DNA of 64,000 nt from Pseudenterobacter timonensis. GTDB taxonomy: Bacteria; Pseudomonadota; Gammaproteobacteria; Enterobacterales; Enterobacteriaceae. The notes under the pieces were generated by a model. It was given only the letters and a program-made list of their open reading frames with translations, ran no database searches and was not told the DNA's origin. This document shows positions 18,366-25,826 of the stretch, one piece after another. Made by a program: the position numbers and the translations under genes. Where the stretch lies: contig NZ_FCOP01000013.1 in the NCBI RefSeq assembly GCF_900021175.1, positions 496,001-560,000 on the forward strand, in the 5' to 3' direction. Each line of letters starts with the position of its first letter. Positions within the stretch are counted from its first letter, which is position 1.

Positions 18366-20525
18366 TCATTGAGCAATCCCCAGAATCAGGTTGTTCTGAG
18401 CCTGGTTGTTCTCTCGGATTTTGGTGTCCACCAATCCAGCAATTTTGTCATCATGTACAAAGACGTCCATCTGCTGATTAATGTTCGCCTGCCCGGTAAC
18501 ACTGACAGGGATCGGTTGTTGCTTCGCCAAACTGTCGATTGTTGGGACGGTGAATGTTGGCTGCTGCGGTTGTAGTGTCTGGTAGCTTAGGCCGGGAACG
18601 TTTAATGATACTCCATCCCAGGCTGTGCCTGAGCCGATATTGCTCTGTTTGCCACTATCCAGCCACGGGTAAATCTGCTTAAGCGTTTGACCGATGCTGC
18701 GCGGGTCAAACCCAGTCTTTTCCTTAATCCAATCGGCGGTGCTATTCGCAGAGTCATTTACAACTGTGTTGTAAACTGCATCCGGCAGTGTTGCGCCTTT
18801 CTTGAGTTCTTCACCGACTCGCCCTGCGAATGAGAGAATGTTAGTAGTGAGTTCTCCAAGAGCAATACCAAGGCTGTCAGTAATGCTGATAAGGCCCGTC
18901 ATATTCTGACGTAGATTGTCAGTATTGGCTGCATATTCTCCCAAACCCTGAACGAATGAGGCAGAAAAATGATCTGCAAGACTGGTCTGTACCCTGCTGT
19001 ACTCCGTCGATAATGCAGCCAGCTTATCGAGGTTGGCTTGTTGTGCCTCAGAAAGAGACCATCCTTCCGTTGAAAGCTTCTTCATTCGATCAATAAGTCC
19101 CTGCCCTTCATCATTGAAAACATCAAGGAAAACTGAGCCATCATTCACAGCTTCGGCTAAGTGCCGGGTTTGGTTATCCGTCCATTTGAAAGTTTTCTGC
19201 AACTGTTTCAGGTAAGTGATGAAGGTCGGAAAATCCAGCTTCTGGAGTTCTCCGATCACCTTCTGGGCTACCTTCTGGTTGCCGTTGGTGGAGGTCAGCA
19301 CATTGTTGATAATATCTGCGAACTCGCCACCACCGCTGAAATTCACCTGTCCTGTTTTCTTGTTACGTTTGAAAGAGCCAGTATTCAGCAATTCCCCGGC
19401 CTTTTCGGTCGTGTCCTTGTTGAGGTCAGCCAGCTTATCAGCACTCAGTGAGTAACCAACACGGCTCATTGATAAATCCTGAAGTGCTGCAAACTCAAGG
19501 TTGCTGATCCCGTACTGCTGGAGTTTTTTCACATCTTGAGAACGCTCAAGGCTTCCTTGTAGGGTCTGACCAACACGAGCAACCCCCATTGAGCCAATCA
19601 GGGAACCACCTGCAATTACACCAGTGGCAGCAAGGCCACCATAGCCACGTTCGCTACGTTCACGGGTCAGACGTTGAGCATTAATGCGCCCTGCTCGCTC
19701 TGCTTTAGCTCGATCCTTAATCATCTGACGGTTAATACGTGCCTGCCGCCTAGTTTCCAGAGTCGCTTTAGCAAGTTCATGGCGCATTTCTGCGATGGTA
19801 TAACGCTGCTCGGAGTATCCCTTGGTAGCCTCTTTGATTGCCTGCACAGCTTTCATCTTGTCAGCCAGGCTAGCTCCTTCGATATGACTAATAGTTAAAC
19901 TGGCACGGCGCAGAGTATCGTATGCAGTGCTCTGGCGTTTAAGACTGGCCTCTTTCTCACGCTGGCGCTTTTCTTCTAAGGCCATAGCCCTTTTGGTGGC
20001 TGCGATGTCAGCAGCAACAGCGCCGTGACCACAGTTCATTGCTTCAGTCTGGCGAGAAACAAGACCGGGATCGTAATGTTGACCGCCCATGTTTGGGTTG
20101 TAGGTCATCGCTCGTGATCTGGCTGCGGCCTGCACTTTTGCAGATATAGCCGCTAATCGGGAGTTCTGTCGCGCGGCCTGTTCCTGTTGAGATAGCTGGC
20201 GAGCCTGTAATGAGGTCATTTTATTGGCATGAGCAACTGCATCCCGTTCCATTTTGGCTTGAATCTGAGCTTGTTTCTGTTGCTGTTTTGATAATTGTTC
20301 AGCCTGTCGAAGCCTTGCAGTCTGGGCTTTCGCTGCGGCTAGTGCTGCTTTGCCTTCACTCTGAGCGGTCCGCTTCTGGGCCTTCTCCAGCGCTTTAGCT
20401 GGTTTCTCGTGAGCTGCCTTAAGCGAAATTATCTTCTTTTTGGCCTTTTGATATGAGGCATCGTCTGTGATCCACGAGATTTCATTAACGGTGCTGGTAA
20501 CAATCTTATTGGTCCCACTCATCAT
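18366..20525 (-). CDS. Tape-measure-like protein
   Basis: A 719-residue protein. Residues about 25-290 are a very long alpha-helical, K/Q/A/R-rich coiled coil. A glycine-rich hydrophobic stretch (GGLAATGVIAGGSLIGSMG, near residue 300) follows, then a globular region. The C-terminus, with IPVSVTGQANINQQMDVFVHDDKIAGLVDTKI, resembles the tails of Mu/myophage-type tape measure proteins. Those set tail length and help DNA injection. No other tail gene is nearby, so it could instead be an injected or capsid-internal protein. The start overlaps the stop of the preceding gene (ATGATGA). A GC-rich hairpin (GCGGC/GCCGC, 18339-18355) lies just past its stop. Confidence 0.6.
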   Translation of the reverse strand: MMSGTNKIVTSTVNEISWITDDASYQKAKKKIISLKAAHEKPAKALEKAQKRTAQSEGKAALAAAKAQTARLRQAEQLSKQQQKQAQIQAKMERDAVAHANKMTSLQARQLSQQEQAARQNSRLAAISAKVQAAARSRAMTYNPNMGGQHYDPGLVSRQTEAMNCGHGAVAADIAATKRAMALEEKRQREKEASLKRQSTAYDTLRRASLTISHIEGASLADKMKAVQAIKEATKGYSEQRYTIAEMRHELAKATLETRRQARINRQMIKDRAKAERAGRINAQRLTRERSERGYGGLAATGVIAGGSLIGSMGVARVGQTLQGSLERSQDVKKLQQYGISNLEFAALQDLSMSRVGYSLSADKLADLNKDTTEKAGELLNTGSFKRNKKTGQVNFSGGGEFADIINNVLTSTNGNQKVAQKVIGELQKLDFPTFITYLKQLQKTFKWTDNQTRHLAEAVNDGSVFLDVFNDEGQGLIDRMKKLSTEGWSLSEAQQANLDKLAALSTEYSRVQTSLADHFSASFVQGLGEYAANTDNLRQNMTGLISITDSLGIALGELTTNILSFAGRVGEELKKGATLPDAVYNTVVNDSANSTADWIKEKTGFDPRSIGQTLKQIYPWLDSGKQSNIGSGTAWDGVSLNVPGLSYQTLQPQQPTFTVPTIDSLAKQQPIPVSVTGQANINQQMDVFVHDDKIAGLVDTKIRENNQAQNNLILGIAQ

Positions 20526-20896
20526 ACCCCCTGCTGCTTGATGATATTGCCGTAACGATCAGGATCGGATTTTGCGAGTGCAGCAGCCGCTGCTTTAGCC
20601 TTCGCCAGCATTTCAGGATCAATGTGGTCAGTGGTATGTGAGACAACCGGACGACTATCAGCACCCAGCGATTTAGAGATCCGTTGTTTAGCACCAGAGG
20701 TGTCTCGCATTGGCGAGAGGGCTTCGCCCCGTTTATCCGTGGGTGTTTCAGCCGGGGCTGATTTGAGCAACTCCGGATGTTGATCCAGAAAGTTATCGGT
20801 AACGCTCTTCAGATTGTCCCGCGCTTTTTGGAGTTCGTATTCCTCCGGTGTCATGCCGTGCATGGCGGCGAAAATCCGGTCTTTTATTGTGGTCAT
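20522..20896 (-). CDS. Phage-like hypothetical protein preceding the tape-measure gene
   Basis: A 124-residue hydrophilic protein that I do not recognise. The N-terminus has KDRIFAAMHGMTPEEYELQKAR. The middle is rich in S, T, P and charged residues and probably disordered, and the C-terminus (MLAKAKAAAAALAKSDPDRYGNI) is helical. The stop overlaps the tape-measure start by four bases, so the two are translationally coupled; a chaperone or structural partner of that protein is possible but not shown. Confidence 0.6.
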   Translation of the reverse strand: MTTIKDRIFAAMHGMTPEEYELQKARDNLKSVTDNFLDQHPELLKSAPAETPTDKRGEALSPMRDTSGAKQRISKSLGADSRPVVSHTTDHIDPEMLAKAKAAAAALAKSDPDRYGNIIKQQGV

Positions 20897-20993
20897 TTTT
20901 ATAGTATCTCCAGAGTAGGATAATCCCGCCGATCAGGACGTGACGAAGCGCCACCCAGCCCCAAGGCAGGAAAAAGATGTAATCAAAGTTCAT
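20793..20993 (-). CDS. Possible small membrane protein
   Basis: A 66-residue frame starting at an ATG preceded by CGGGAGCCA. It opens with a hydrophobic segment (IFFLPWGWVALRHVLIGGIILLW), then becomes strongly basic. It overlaps the next gene by about 100 bases in another frame, which weakens the case. It fills an otherwise empty gap between two co-directional genes, and a one-helix membrane protein is plausible. Confidence 0.4.
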   Translation of the reverse strand: MNFDYIFFLPWGWVALRHVLIGGIILLWRYYKNDHNKRPDFRRHARHDTGGIRTPKSAGQSEERYR

Positions 20994-21010
20994 TGGCTCC
21001 CGATGTGGGA

Positions 21011-21487
21011 TTATTTGGATTTACGCTTAGTGCGCTTCTTCTTCACTGTCGGCAGTTTGCAGATATTCGCGAACACGTCTGGGTAGTAACCCAACATTTC
21101 AGAGTCAGTGATCCCGGCGTTATGCAGGTAATATCTCAGGCTGACGTATGACAGACCATCGCAACGCTTACGGATCTGCTCAGGATGCATCCTACTCCCC
21201 CACATTTCACGGATAAATTCTGTCCGGGTTGTCGGTGTCATCATCGCCCAAGTCACCGCCGGTTTTTGACGTGCGAGCCGCCAGACTTCAGCAAACGGAA
21301 GATCTAGTGTATTTGCGACAATTTGCAGTGAAAACCCACGATTCAATAGCAAACGGGCTTTACGTTGTGTTTCCAGGTCGGAAGGATTGGACCGGGTTTT
21401 GTATGTTGGATTCTCCAGGATGGAGAAAAGGCGTGATAGTTTTTGTTCATCATCTGCGGTCAGTTCACCGCTAACGTTTTCACACAA
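21011..21487 (-). CDS. Putative DNA-binding protein with helix-turn-helix
   Basis: A 158-residue protein, not recognised. Residues 42-75 (KARLLLNRGFSLQIVANTLDLPFAEVWRLAR) read as a helix-turn-helix with a second possible HTH near RKRCDGLSYVSLRYYLHNAG. The C-terminus is extremely basic (KKKRTKRKSK). It lies 15 bases after the winged-helix gene in the same transcription unit. It is likely a regulator or nucleoid-type protein of the element, comparable in architecture to FlhC/Ogr-like late activators, but no specific family can be claimed. Confidence 0.6.
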   Translation of the reverse strand: MCENVSGELTADDEQKLSRLFSILENPTYKTRSNPSDLETQRKARLLLNRGFSLQIVANTLDLPFAEVWRLARQKPAVTWAMMTPTTRTEFIREMWGSRMHPEQIRKRCDGLSYVSLRYYLHNAGITDSEMLGYYPDVFANICKLPTVKKKRTKRKSK

Positions 21488-21502
21488 TTATTCCTCCAAA
21501 TG

Positions 21503-22336
21503 TTAAAACGGTTGGTTTTCATCCCAGGCTTGGGTTGGCTGTGCATTAGCACCCTGTTTTGCTGCGGCTGCTCTCTGTGCCTGCTGCTGTTTGTAAATGG
21601 CATCAGCGCCTGACGGTTCATCGTTAGCGGCTGACCTCGATCCTTTGTATCCATCGCTCTGGATTTTTCTTATATGGCTCTTTATCAGATCCGTTATCGC
21701 ACCAGGTTTTGCTATCCCCCACATCGCACCATAGGCCATAAATCCTTCATCGTCGTAACCTTCTACCCAGTTGTTGAGGGTATCAAGATCGGCATAGTAC
21801 CGTTCGTTCACCGCATCATTAGCGGAAATATCATCATGCTGATCGCTATAAACGTCAGATACACCGTCTCGTTTTCCAGCATTGCCCTGATCAGATTCGT
21901 CATCGCCTTTTTTCTCCTCGTTTGTTGGCTCTGCTGCTTTTTTCTCCTTAAGCTTGGATTTTGATTCGTCCGGATGTGGTGGGGTAATCCCCAGAACAGC
22001 AACAGACGCAGGGGGGATCGCCGTATAATTACTTGAGTTAACGTTACCACGCACTTTTGCAGTCCGTTTTATAACCACTTTTGCAGCATCCAGAGCTTTA
22101 AGAGCATCGATCGCAGCCTTTTCTGATACACCCACCTCCCACGCGATAACGTTGGTGTTGGTATGTATCGGATCATCATTTCCACGATTCTTATTCTCCT
22201 GAAACGTCCAGATGTACGCATAAATCAATTTCATCGTGGCAGTGAATCGAATATCACCTTCCGCTGTGCGTAGTTTAGTTATTCGGCGAATGCGGGAATA
22301 AATGACATCGTAAGTATCAGTTTTTGGCTTGCTCAT
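21503..22336 (-). CDS. Winged-helix protein, putative replication initiator
   Basis: A 277-residue protein. The N-terminal 100 residues (DTYDVIYSRIRRI ... GDIRFTATMKLIYAYIWTF ... NTNVIAWEVGVSEKAAIDALKALDAAKVV) look like the helix-turn-helix/winged-helix domain of phage and plasmid replication proteins. A charged linker (about residues 125-170) is probably disordered, and a C-terminal domain includes ADLDTLNNWVEGYDDEGFMAYGAMWG. The tail is glutamine/alanine-rich. The iteron array at 23801-23936 lies upstream of this transcription unit, which suggests an initiator. It overlaps the ribbon-helix-helix gene by 20 bases. Confidence 0.55.
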   Translation of the reverse strand: MSKPKTDTYDVIYSRIRRITKLRTAEGDIRFTATMKLIYAYIWTFQENKNRGNDDPIHTNTNVIAWEVGVSEKAAIDALKALDAAKVVIKRTAKVRGNVNSSNYTAIPPASVAVLGITPPHPDESKSKLKEKKAAEPTNEEKKGDDESDQGNAGKRDGVSDVYSDQHDDISANDAVNERYYADLDTLNNWVEGYDDEGFMAYGAMWGIAKPGAITDLIKSHIRKIQSDGYKGSRSAANDEPSGADAIYKQQQAQRAAAAKQGANAQPTQAWDENQPF

Positions 22337-22499
22337 TATTAATCCCCTGTGGGTTCGTCTGTGATTGGTTATCGCGTTTCTGTATGTGTTTCGCCAGGTT
22401 CTGGCACATGTTGCGGATCATTCTGGGAACCGGCATCCCGAGGCGGTCCGACTCTTCACGTAAAATTGCATATGTTTCATCGTCTAATGACAGTTTCAT
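22317..22499 (-). CDS. Ribbon-helix-helix type small protein
   Basis: A 60-residue protein starting MKLSLDDETYAILREESDRLGMP, a typical ribbon-helix-helix opening: a short beta strand, then two helices (VPRMIRNMCQNLAKHIQ). Such proteins act as copy-number or partition repressors on plasmids and phages. I use the internal ATG because residues upstream of it do not resemble the family. It overlaps the start of the putative initiator, as copy-control repressors often do. Palindromes at 23075-23088 and 23146-23160 are possible operators. Confidence 0.6.
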   Translation of the reverse strand: MKLSLDDETYAILREESDRLGMPVPRMIRNMCQNLAKHIQKRDNQSQTNPQGINNEQAKN

Positions 22500-22626
22500 C
22501 TCAAAATTCCCTCTCAAAAGGATGTATGGGTGCGCCCCTGCGATCATGGTGGCGATCAGGGGTAAAGGGCCGTGTTTTCGGCTAATTCATATGGTGGCTT
22601 GCGCCAGCGGGTAATACTGGGTGTGG

Positions 22627-23058
22627 TTATGCTGCTGGGGTTATCAGATCCGGAATAGTTCGCCCGGTGATTTCCTCGAGTTCACCACCCGCCTCAATCA
22701 TTTTGAGCAGGAGGACCTGATCGTTCATCAGCCCGATACCGTAGGAAGCGTAATAAAGGCGGTACGCCGTTAGCACAGGTTGGATGATCTCCATAACATC
22801 ACGCCCTTTCGCCAATTCAGCAGAGTACGGTTTTAGAATGTCGTTAATGATCTTCGCATTCTTAGCCTGCTGGCGCAGACCTTTGATAATATTCATCGCC
22901 TCGCGTGTCGCGGGGTAGAGCTTGTCGGCCTTTTTAGAGCCACCAACACGGGTACGGAACGAGCGAAGATTTACAAGGGAAGTGGTTTTGTTATCGATCG
23001 CGGCGACGATCTCAGATGCGGTTGCAGTTCGAAAATCAAACAGTGCGTCTTTTGCCAT
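22627..23058 (-). CDS. Hypothetical protein, first gene of the element's leftward operon
   Basis: A 143-residue protein, soluble, helical, not recognised. It begins MAKDALFDFRTATASEIVAAIDNKTTSLVNLRSFRTRVGG and ends GGELEEITGRTIPDLITPAA. It has a good ribosome binding site (AGGAGACTAA before ATG) and sits directly behind a near-consensus promoter. As the first gene of a unit that continues with the ribbon-helix-helix and winged-helix genes, it probably acts early in the element's cycle. Confidence 0.65.
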   Translation of the reverse strand: MAKDALFDFRTATASEIVAAIDNKTTSLVNLRSFRTRVGGSKKADKLYPATREAMNIIKGLRQQAKNAKIINDILKPYSAELAKGRDVMEIIQPVLTAYRLYYASYGIGLMNDQVLLLKMIEAGGELEEITGRTIPDLITPAA

Positions 23059-23074
23059 TTAGTCTCCTGTGGTC

Positions 23075-23160
23075 AATTAATATTAATTTCTAACTTTATT
23101 ATTACATTATGTCATAAATCACACTTTTTGTCAAGTTATTTATTGCATTCAAAGTGAATG
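23075..23160 (-). promoter_or_regulatory. Strong early promoter with two palindromic operator candidates
   Basis: On the minus strand: -35 TTGACA (23129-23134), a 17-bp spacer and -10 CATAAT (23106-23111). AATTAATATTAATT (23075-23088) is a perfect 14-bp palindrome in the untranslated leader, and CATTC-AAAGT-GAATG (23146-23160) lies just upstream of the -35. Both are well placed for autoregulation by the ribbon-helix-helix protein or another element repressor. No rightward promoter is evident. Confidence 0.75.
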
Positions 23161-23539
23161 TGTGCTATGTGATTTCGAAACCCTACACGATATCGATCCA
23201 TTTGTCAACCCATGTATCATAAAACGCCCTCAGAGGCTCCAGATTCAACGATGCAAGCGAAGCGGTACAACGACACCAACAACAGGAGAAAAGCGTTCAG
23301 AACGTGATACAAGGCCGCTGTGCGGTGATGCTCTGTGCATCATGGCATCGCCACCGAATCACAGAGCGCTACAAGGCCGTTAATGAATGGTAACAATGAA
23401 TGCTCGCGCCGCCCTCAGTTGATCGTCGCATTTATAAGCTCCTGTCGCCCATGCCTCCGTTCACATTGAACTTCCACACACATGCTGGCAGAGCCATTGG
23501 GTCACCCGACACACAGAACAGCAACTGGAGGTAGTTGTG
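23161..23539. other. Non-coding stretch upstream of the early promoter
   Basis: No convincing gene. It holds an 8-bp dyad GCTCTGTG/CACAGAGC (23330-23337 and 23360-23367), the repeated ACAAGGCCG around 23309 and 23371, and a direct repeat ATGAATGGTAACAATGAATG near 23384. A counter-transcript RNA or origin-associated structure is possible. Confidence 0.4.
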
Positions 23540-23674
23540 ATGGGCTATGGAGGGTTAGAAACTCACGAGGTGGCGTGGCTGTTTCACGTCAGCGAAGGTG
23601 AGCTTCTTACCACACAGATCCTGAAGAGGCGGAGCCATTCAGAGCAGAGCGATACAGAAGCATCACTCCTTTAA
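23540..23674 (+). CDS. Possible 44-residue small protein
   Basis: The ATG follows GGAGG by seven bases, the best ribosome binding site in this otherwise empty region. The protein opens MGYGGLETHEVAWLFHVSEGELLT, which has some look of a short helix-turn-helix in the manner of small excisionase or AlpA-type proteins, and ends in a polar tail. It is transcribed opposite to the leftward operon. The evidence is the ribosome binding site and the composition only. Confidence 0.4.
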   Translation: MGYGGLETHEVAWLFHVSEGELLTTQILKRRSHSEQSDTEASLL

Positions 23675-23800
23675 CAGCACCAACAATTGAACGCATGTTC
23701 AATTTGTCTTTGACCTTAAGGTGTTGACCTTGGTTTTAATGATTTAGTCAAAAGGATGTGTTAGTAAAAGAGTTAACGAAGTTAACATATGTTTTAGTAC

Positions 23801-23936
23801 ACTGAACTTTCTTTAGTGGTGAAATACGTCTTACCACTTACCTTTCTTCAGTGGATAACCGCTTACCTTTCTTCAGTGGTACGCAATATTGAGCATCAAG
23901 CCAAGCCCCCAACACCGCTTACCTTTCTTCAGTGGT
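23801..23936. repeat. Iteron-like repeats, probable replication origin
   Basis: Three near-perfect copies of ACC(A/G)CTTACCTTTCTTCAGTGG lie at 23833-23854, 23858-23880 and 23914-23936, with a degenerate copy at 23801-23820. The ends of the unit, ACCACT and AGTGGT, are inverted with respect to each other. Spacings are 25 and 56 bp between starts. Directly repeated 20-23 bp units near a winged-helix protein gene are typical of plasmid origins. An open frame crossing the array gives a repeated LTFLQW peptide and is an artefact of the repeats. Confidence 0.7.
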
Positions 23937-23939
23937 TTA

Positions 23940-25040
23940 TGTCTGAAATTCCGACATGGTTTGTTAAGGTTTTACTAATGGCTCGCCGTGCGACCAGAGG
24001 CATTATCATCTCCCTCCCCCCACTTTCATCTGAAATCACCGACCATTCTCCGCGCTGGCTGGAGATTGGCAATACTATACTTGTTTTCTGTCAAAATTTG
24101 GTGGATGATCTCCAACCTTGGTTATCCTGTACACAAATGAACTTAAATACACCTTAAATACTCTATAATTCGCAGTTAATTATTCTATTTTGGTCACAAT
24201 ACGTACAAATCAAGAGACTGTCTGTATGAGCGCTATGGTATGTATTACATAACGAAGCCGCTCCAGTGCTGGGTGCGTTAAATCTGTTGGTGGGTATGGG
24301 GCTAAGCATAATCACCTTTCTGAACCACCTTTTCACAAAAAATAAAAAAACATAAAAAACCAAAACAGATGTCCTCTGGTGGCTCCTGTATCGCGCTGTG
24401 GGATGTCGTGGATTATTGGTATGTCAGTTTACTATTGCGTGGAGATGACGCGCTGTAGCGCTTCTGGTGGAGCATACGGGGCTGTTGGTGGGGAAGTTTA
24501 CAATAGTGTGGAAAAGGTACGGAGCAATGACGCTTAGGCCAAGAGAATATCACCTGGTGCTGCTGGTTGTATGGCCTGTTGTTCAACATCGGGTGTCTGT
24601 GTTCCAGCAATCTAACTTACACAATGTAAAAGTGTAATTTAGCAAGCCATTGATTTATATAAGTTGTGTTGTGAATGAATGCCAAAGAGACACAAGCAGA
24701 TTGTTTTATGCATAATTTATTCACGTTCTATTCATCCTGTTGTGTGCGTAAAGTGCTACCTCGCGATATTATGAAAAGATGTTTCATTTTTATTGACACG
24801 GGCAGAGCGACGGTCTAACACCACAGCCCATGCGCCGGGATATTTTCCGACACAACAATCTGAAGAGTAGCCCCATCTTCCATTCCCCTCTGGGCGGGAG
24901 GGGTTAAACCATATATAAAAAATCATTTACAAAGATCAATTTATGATCAATATTAACACTGTAACTTACATAACGAGAGTCGCAAAGCGATTAGCCAGAG
25001 GCTAACCCCCACGGGGGCAAGAGATAACGAAGGAGATAGA
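23940..25040. other. Long AT-rich intergenic region of the element
   Basis: No confident gene in 1.1 kb. A 59-codon frame at 23978-24157 (starting MARRATRG, AAGG seven bases upstream) could be real but has no other support. Two short minus-strand frames (24163-24363, 24413-24610) lack ribosome binding sites. Visible elements: a hairpin CCCCTC/GAGGGG near 24892, an inverted repeat GATCA-ATTTA-TGATC at 24934-24948 that may be an operator for the recombinase gene, and a hairpin CCCCCA/CGGGGG near 25006 in its leader. Together with the iterons this looks like an origin and control region. Confidence 0.45.
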
Positions 25041-25601
25041 ATGAAACGAGTTGATCCAGTCAGAGACAAAGAGAAGATTGCAGAGGTTGAAAAGCTTCTA
25101 CGCCAGCATAACAGCAATCCCATTTACGGTGATTTGTGGGTGTTCCTGAACCAGACAGCGGCGCGAGTGGGTGACGCTCTCAGGTTACGTTATGCAGATT
25201 TTAATTACCTTGAGGGGAATGTGCTGAACCTGAAAGAACAGAAGACCGGGAAGACTCGATCTATCATGCTGACAGCGAAAGCGCTTGAACTGGTAGCACA
25301 ACGCCGTGCTGATAATCCTGGTCATGAATACCTGTTCGAAGTGGACAGCAACCGGGCCAAAGGAAAACCGATCAGCCGGGTGACGGTCTCAGCCAAATTC
25401 AAAGAAGCCGGGGATATGCTCAATTTGCACATTGCGGCGCACAGTCCACGCAAGAACCTTGGCTATCACGCCATAAAACGTGGGGTAAGTCTGCCGACGC
25501 TCACGAAGCTGTTCGGGCATTCATCGCAGGCGGTCACGCTGGCGTATTGTGGGATCATGGATAAGGATGTTGAAGACGTATTCCAGGCAATCGATTATTG
25601 A
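25041..25601 (+). CDS. Small tyrosine recombinase (possible resolvase)
   Basis: A 186-residue catalytic-domain-only tyrosine recombinase. The first catalytic arginine is in AARVGDALRLRY (about residue 47), the H-x-x-R box in HSPRKNLGYHAIKRG, the second histidine in LFGHSSQAVT, and the nucleophilic tyrosine in VTLAYCGI. Many close relatives have T-L-R-Y-I/L-G-I, so the Ala before Tyr is a mild departure. It lacks an arm-binding N-terminal domain, unlike the integrase at 27400. This fits a plasmid-type dimer resolvase or an inversion enzyme. It has a strong GAAGGAGATAG ribosome binding site and is transcribed away from the iterons. Confidence 0.8.
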   Translation: MKRVDPVRDKEKIAEVEKLLRQHNSNPIYGDLWVFLNQTAARVGDALRLRYADFNYLEGNVLNLKEQKTGKTRSIMLTAKALELVAQRRADNPGHEYLFEVDSNRAKGKPISRVTVSAKFKEAGDMLNLHIAAHSPRKNLGYHAIKRGVSLPTLTKLFGHSSQAVTLAYCGIMDKDVEDVFQAIDY

Positions 25602-25611
25602 GGGTGCAACT

Positions 25612-25821
25612 ATGAAGAAAGTTTTACTATGTGTTGTGGCACTGCTGCCGCTGACGGCTCATGCAGGAAAAATCACCATGAGCAACCCCGACGAACAAGT
25701 ATTAAAGGGCGGGAGGAGGCTTTGTACTTACGAAAACAGCATTTATCTGTTTACCTACGTAACCAAAGGAAAATGCGCTTATGCCAAAACTTTTGACACA
25801 AGCGATAATGAAAAAGATTGA
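25612..25821 (+). CDS. Small exported protein of unknown function
   Basis: A 69-residue protein starting at the ATG that gives MKKVLLCVVALLPLTAHA, a clear Sec signal peptide cleaved before GKITMSN. The mature part is about 50 residues with cysteines in RRLCTYENS and GKCAYAK, likely one disulfide. The start lies 10 bases after the recombinase stop, so the two genes probably share a transcript. The stop is six bases from the convergent ATPase stop. A role as a superinfection or immunity-type periplasmic factor is conceivable but unsupported. Confidence 0.6.
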   Translation: MKKVLLCVVALLPLTAHAGKITMSNPDEQVLKGGRRLCTYENSIYLFTYVTKGKCAYAKTFDTSDNEKD

Positions 25822-25826
25822 ACGTG

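Noticed and set aside
23816..23977. N-terminal half of a 113-codon frame over the iterons
   Set aside because: The peptide LTFLQW repeats because the DNA repeats; this is origin DNA, not a protein. Only the last 59 codons (23978-24157) might be real.
24413..24610. Minus-strand 65-codon frame in the element intergenic region
   Set aside because: No ribosome binding site, and proline/histidine/glutamine-rich composition typical of a chance frame.
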